Position numbers and translations under genes: made by a program. Positions 7,138 to 10,294 of a stretch of DNA of 10,294 nucleotides are shown piece by piece; within the stretch, counting starts at the first letter, position 1; each line of letters starts with the position of its first letter. The stretch comes from Rhodospirillaceae bacterium (GTDB lineage: Bacteria > Pseudomonadota > Alphaproteobacteria > Micavibrionales > Micavibrionaceae): the NCBI GenBank assembly GCA_003452275.1, contig DMIT01000206.1, positions 216 to 10,509 on the forward strand. Direction: 5' to 3'. Under the pieces are notes generated by a model, which saw only the letters and a list, made by a program, of their open reading frames with translations, was not told where the DNA came from and searched no databases.

Positions 7138-7284
7138 TATGTACTGGCGGGGGGTGTCTTTTTCGGAGCCCCTAAGCTATATATACCCATAACAAAAGGC
7201 AGCAATGTCTTTTGTGGGAATTTGTGGACAGTGCCCATGGTGGGGCTGTTTGAAATTTGCCAACTAAGAAAGAAGGTAGAAAAA
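7138..7284 (+). other. dnaK leader within the gene-free stretch 6950-7284
   Basis: Together with the promoter and dyad above, this fills the only gap over 300 nt. It holds a G run (GGCGGGGGG near 7146), CCCC near 7176 that could pair with it, an A/T stretch CTATATATA, and the dnaK ribosome site AGAAGG at 7271-7276. A TCTTTT stretch near 7207 could pair weakly with AAAGA near the ribosome site. No riboswitch family or tRNA was recognised, and short ATG frames here lack ribosome sites. Confidence 0.4.
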
Positions 7285-9210
7285 ATGTCTAAAATTATCG
7301 GTATTGACTTGGGAACCACCAACTCCTGCGTGGCGATCATGGACGGGAAAGATCCTCGCGTGATTGAAAATTCCGAAGGTGTGCGCACCACCCCTTCGAT
7401 GATTGCTTTTACAAAAGACGGTGAACGCATCGTCGGCCAGCCGGCAAAACGTCAGGCGGTTACCAATCCGGATAACACCCTATTTGGGATTAAACGCTTG
7501 ATCGGACGTCGCTTTAATGACCCGCAAGTGCAAAAAATGAAAGAACACGCTCCGTTCAAAATTACTGAAGGCGATAACGGAGATGCGTGGGTTGAGATTG
7601 ATGGCGAAAAATTCGCACCATCCCAGATTTCCGCGCTTATTTTGAAAAAAATGAAAGAAACCGCCGAAAGCTTTTTGGGTTCCACGGTCGATAAAGCGGT
7701 TATTACCGTTCCCGCATATTTTAACGACGCACAACGTCAGGCCACCAAAGACGCCGGACGGATTGCAGGCCTTGAAGTCTTGCGTATCATCAACGAACCA
7801 ACCGCCGCGGCTCTGGCTTATGGCTTGGACAAGAAAAACCACGGCACTATTGCTGTTTATGACTTGGGCGGTGGGACATTCGACGTATCTATCCTTGAAA
7901 TCGGTGACGGTGTGTTCGAAGTCAAATCCACCAATGGCGATACATTCCTTGGTGGTGAAGATTTTGACGCGCGGATCATCGACTTTTTGGCTGATGAATT
8001 TAAACGCGAACAAGGCATTGACTTACGCCAAGATAAATTGGCCCTGCAACGCTTGAAAGAAGCGGCAGAAAAAGCCAAAATCGAACTGTCATCCACGACA
8101 CAAACCGATGTCAACCTGCCATTTATCACCGCGGACGCGTCAGGCCCGAAACACCTGAACGTCAAATTGTCCCGCGCCAAACTGGAATCATTGGTCGAGG
8201 ATTTGGTACGTCGTACTATCGACCCTTGCAAAAATGCACTGAAAGATGCCGGTCTGAAACCGTCTGAAATCGATGAAGTCGTGTTGGTGGGTGGGATGAC
8301 CCGTATGCCGAAAATCATCGAGACAGTGCGTGAATTGTTCGGCAAAGAACCTCATAAAGGCGTTAATCCGGATGAGGTCGTGGCCGATGGGGCTGCCGTT
8401 CAGGGCGGCGTGTTGCAAGGGGATGTGAAGGACGTTCTGCTTCTGGATGTGACTCCGCTCTCCCTCGGCATTGAAACATTGGGCGGTGTGTTTACGCGTC
8501 TGATCGACCGTAACACCACCATCCCGACCAAAAAATCCCAAACCTTCTCGACCGCCGAAGACAATCAGAATGCGGTGACTATTCGCGTGTTCCAAGGTGA
8601 ACGCGAAATGGCTGCGGACAATAAAATGCTCGGCCAGTTTGATCTGGTTGGTATTCCACCTGCTCCGCGCGGCGTTCCACAAATCGAAGTGACATTCGAT
8701 ATTGATGCCAACGGGATCGTCCACGTCATGGCTAAAGATAAAGCCACGGGCAAAGAGCAAAATATCCGTATTCAGGCCTCAGGCGGTCTGTCTGACGCGG
8801 ATATCGAAAAAATGGTCAAAGATGCCGAAGCCAACGCGGATTCCGATAAAAAACGCCGCGCACTCATCGAAGTCAAAAACCATGGCGAATCCGCTATCCA
8901 TCAGACCGAGAAATCCATCTCTGATCTGGGAGCCGACTGCCCTGCTGCGGAAAAAGCCGAAACAGAAAGCGCGATTGCTGCCTTGAAAGTGGCCATGGAA
9001 GGCGAAGATGTCGACGCGATTCAGGCCAAAATCAATGACCTGCAAAACGCAGCCATGAAAATCGGCGAAATCGCCTACCGCAAAGCGCAGGAAAAAGAAG
9101 CTGGAACACCTGATAATGCGCGACCTGCAGCGTCAGCCGAAGCTTCGGGCAACAGCGACGATGTGATTGATGCCGACTTCACCAGTGATGGCAGCAGCAA
9201 AAGCGCCTAG
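7285..9210 (+). CDS. dnaK: Molecular chaperone DnaK (Hsp70)
   Basis: DnaK is the cytoplasmic ATP-driven Hsp70 that binds exposed hydrophobic peptide stretches. The 641 aa are complete. The nucleotide-binding domain (about 1-382) shows [11 protein letters not shown] at 5-15, [25 protein letters not shown] at 193-202 and VGGMTRMP. The conserved hydrophobic linker DVLLLD is at 383-388, leading into the substrate-binding domain ([32 protein letters not shown]) and a helical lid. The tail ends DVIDADF plus a short Ser-rich stretch, as in bacterial DnaK. Start: the frame is open 21 codons farther up to 7222, but ATG 7285 has AGAAGG 8 nt upstream and gives the invariant [14 protein letters not shown] beginning. 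It is preceded by a heat-shock-like promoter and followed by a hairpin, a J-domain gene and dnaJ. Confidence 0.99.
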   Translation: MSKIIGIDLGTTNSCVAIMDGKDPRVIENSEGVRTTPSMIAFTKDGERIVGQPAKRQAVTNPDNTLFGIKRLIGRRFNDPQVQKMKEHAPFKITEGDNGDAWVEIDGEKFAPSQISALILKKMKETAESFLGSTVDKAVITVPAYFNDAQRQATKDAGRIAGLEVLRIINEPTAAALAYGLDKKNHGTIAVYDLGGGTFDVSILEIGDGVFEVKSTNGDTFLGGEDFDARIIDFLADEFKREQGIDLRQDKLALQRLKEAAEKAKIELSSTTQTDVNLPFITADASGPKHLNVKLSRAKLESLVEDLVRRTIDPCKNALKDAGLKPSEIDEVVLVGGMTRMPKIIETVRELFGKEPHKGVNPDEVVADGAAVQGGVLQGDVKDVLLLDVTPLSLGIETLGGVFTRLIDRNTTIPTKKSQTFSTAEDNQNAVTIRVFQGEREMAADNKMLGQFDLVGIPPAPRGVPQIEVTFDIDANGIVHVMAKDKATGKEQNIRIQASGGLSDADIEKMVKDAEANADSDKKRRALIEVKNHGESAIHQTEKSISDLGADCPAAEKAETESAIAALKVAMEGEDVDAIQAKINDLQNAAMKIGEIAYRKAQEKEAGTPDNARPAASAEASGNSDDVIDADFTSDGSSKSA

Positions 9211-9233
9211 TCACCGGGATTGATAACATCAGC

Positions 9234-9260
9234 GGGCTACCCGTCCGTCACGGGTGGCCC
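9234..9260 (+). terminator. GC-rich hairpin after dnaK, attenuator-like
   Basis: GGGCTACCCGT and ACGGGTGGCCC form an 11-bp stem (one G-U pair) with loop CCGTC, 23 nt after the dnaK stop. The following CTTCTGCG has no T run, so it is not a classical Rho-independent terminator. It may shield the 3' end of dnaK mRNA or lower read-through, giving less J protein than DnaK. Confidence 0.55.
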
Positions 9261-9300
9261 CTTCTGCGTAAAGGCTATGGATTGATTTATTGTAAACAGA

Positions 9301-9705
9301 ATGGCGCGAAGGCACATGTCCTACAGACATCAGAATTCCCGAAACATCCCTTATGGTACTACCGGCAGCGCGTTGCTGCTGCAACCCAGTTCATACGATG
9401 TGCTGGGCGTATCGCCTACGGCAACGGATGCAGACATAAAACAGGCTTATCGACTACTGGTTCTACAGTGGCATCCCGACCGTACAATTCACAATCCAAA
9501 CTTAGCCGAACACAATTTAAAACTTATCAACGAAGCCTACTCCAAAATCAAAACACGTTCCGCCCGCGACCATTACAATCAGATATTGCAGCTACAACAA
9601 AAAGCCATGGCATTGTCCAGTTTGAGTTCACTGGCCATGCCGCGGACAAATATGTGGGGACGATTTTGGCAATGGCTCACCATGTTAGAGAGCAGTAAAA
9701 AATGA
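9301..9705 (+). CDS. J-domain-only co-chaperone between dnaK and dnaJ
   Basis: A 134-aa protein with one J domain at about 31-95 ([20 protein letters not shown], helix II, then WHPDR with the essential HPD at 58-60, and [19 protein letters not shown]). The HPD loop contacts DnaK and triggers ATP hydrolysis. It has no G/F linker, zinc-finger repeats or C-terminal substrate domain, so it is a type III J protein. A basic 30-residue N-terminal extension precedes the domain, and an approximately 40-residue tail with a Trp-rich amphipathic stretch (MWGRFWQWL) follows; the tail may contact a client or membrane. Start is unsure: ATG 9301 has no ribosome site, ATG 9316 has GAAGG only 3 nt upstream. 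Its stop overlaps the dnaJ start (ATGA), so the two are translationally coupled. It is not a duplicate of the neighbouring DnaJ: the J domains differ at many positions outside the core. Confidence 0.9.
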   Translation: MARRHMSYRHQNSRNIPYGTTGSALLLQPSSYDVLGVSPTATDADIKQAYRLLVLQWHPDRTIHNPNLAEHNLKLINEAYSKIKTRSARDHYNQILQLQQKAMALSSLSSLAMPRTNMWGRFWQWLTMLESSKK

Positions 9706-10294
9706 GCGAAGAAAAAGATTATTACAAAATATTAGGTGTCGAAAAAACGGCAAGCGAAGACGAGCTGAAAAAAGCCTATCGCAAACTGGCGATGCAATAT
9801 CACCCTGACCGTAATAAGGATGATCCCGCAAAGGCCGAAGAGAAATTCAAAGAAATCAACGAAGCTTACGACACGCTGAAAGACCCGCAAAAGCGCGCGG
9901 CTTATGACCGTTTTGGCGCGGCAGGCGTAAACGGCATGGGTGGCATGGGTGGTGGCGCAGGCGGCTTCGGCGGCGCAGGACTCGGCTCGGCTTTCTCCGA
10001 TATTTTCGAAGACATGTTCGGTGAAATGATGGGCGGTGCAGGCGGCGGACGACGTTCCAGCGGCCCGTTGCGCGGTTCCGATATGCAATTCTCGCTCGAC
10101 ATCACTCTGGAAGATGCTTTTAAGGGCAAAGATGCCAAATTAAAAATTCCGACCGTTTCCACCTGTCCTGATTGCAAAGGTTCGGGATCCGCCGATGGCG
10201 GCAAGGCCGAAAAATGCCCTGATTGCGGCGGCGCGGGCCGTGTGCGGGCACAACAGGGATTCTTCACCATTGAACGCACCTGCCCGACCTGTAA
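9702..10294 (+). CDS. dnaJ: Chaperone protein DnaJ (Hsp40), 3' end outside window
   Basis: DnaJ delivers unfolded proteins to DnaK and stimulates its ATPase. 197 complete codons are visible, roughly half the usual 370-390. The J domain is at about 4-70 ([26 protein letters not shown] with HPD at 34-36, KRAAYDRFG). A Gly/Phe/Met-rich linker follows (about 75-118, including [14 protein letters not shown]), then the first C-terminal segment and the zinc-binding repeats: CPDCKGSG at 155-162, CPDCGGAG at 172-179, and CPTC at 194-197 at the window edge. This is a type I DnaJ. The ATG at 9702 lies in the ATGA overlap with the preceding J-protein gene. No strong ribosome site of its own is visible, so it may depend on translation of that gene. 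Confidence 0.98.
   Translation, partial: MSEEKDYYKILGVEKTASEDELKKAYRKLAMQYHPDRNKDDPAKAEEKFKEINEAYDTLKDPQKRAAYDRFGAAGVNGMGGMGGGAGGFGGAGLGSAFSDIFEDMFGEMMGGAGGGRRSSGPLRGSDMQFSLDITLEDAFKGKDAKLKIPTVSTCPDCKGSGSADGGKAEKCPDCGGAGRVRAQQGFFTIERTCPTC

Noticed and set aside
7125..7175. 16-codon frame in the dnaK leader
   Set aside because: No ribosome site, and its start lies inside the dyad at the predicted +1.
7222..7284. N-terminal extension of DnaK by 21 residues
   Set aside because: The residues do not resemble DnaK, and ATG 7285 has a good ribosome site and the invariant N-terminus.
6770..7284. tRNA, riboswitch or attachment site next to dnaK
   Set aside because: No cloverleaf, known riboswitch core or flanking direct repeats were found by eye.
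9282..9698. 138-aa plus-strand frame overlapping the J-domain gene
   Set aside because: It is an out-of-frame shadow; the HPD-containing frame has clear homology and the ATGA link to dnaJ.

Overview
The window looks like part of a chromosome from a Gram-negative bacterium, most probably an alphaproteobacterium. The basis is a NuoG of the short alphaproteobacterial/mitochondrial type (686 aa, no extra N7 cysteine set), a NuoH with a mitochondrial ND1-like loop, an extra small gene inside the nuo operon, and dnaK followed by dnaJ. The species cannot be named from the sequence.

Layout: (1) 1-4797, minus strand: part of a complex I (NADH:quinone oxidoreductase) operon, transcribed nuoF -> small exported Cys protein -> nuoG -> nuoH (cut by the left edge). 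nuoF is the first gene and no nuoE lies upstream, so the complex I genes are split between loci. (2) 4798-5018: a control region with candidate promoters facing both ways. (3) 5019-6770, plus strand: an orphan secreted/surface-type protein with an Ig-like domain, a phage spike-fibre-like domain and a LamG-like C-terminus. Its 5' end runs through a CGAAG-rich repeat and then a ~97-bp compound palindromic element. That element encodes the hydrophobic stretch that looks like the signal peptide. (4) 6770-6949: a bidirectional terminator shared with a convergent 41-aa lipoprotein gene on the minus strand, found by reading the sequence. (5) 6950-7284: a gene-free stretch with a heat-shock-like promoter, a perfect dyad at the predicted +1, and a ~160-nt dnaK leader. 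(6) 7285-10294, plus strand: dnaK, a GC-rich hairpin, a 134-aa J-domain-only protein, and dnaJ (cut by the right edge) overlapping it by ATGA.

How the genes work together: NuoF takes electrons from NADH, NuoG passes them along its Fe-S chain, and NuoH is part of the membrane arm that binds quinone. The small exported protein is co-transcribed with them, role unknown. DnaK, the small J protein and DnaJ form a chaperone module in which the J proteins would stimulate DnaK's ATPase. The most unusual parts are the repeat-built N-terminus of the spike-like protein, the unassigned Cys protein in the nuo operon, the coupled extra J protein, and the tiny lipoprotein.
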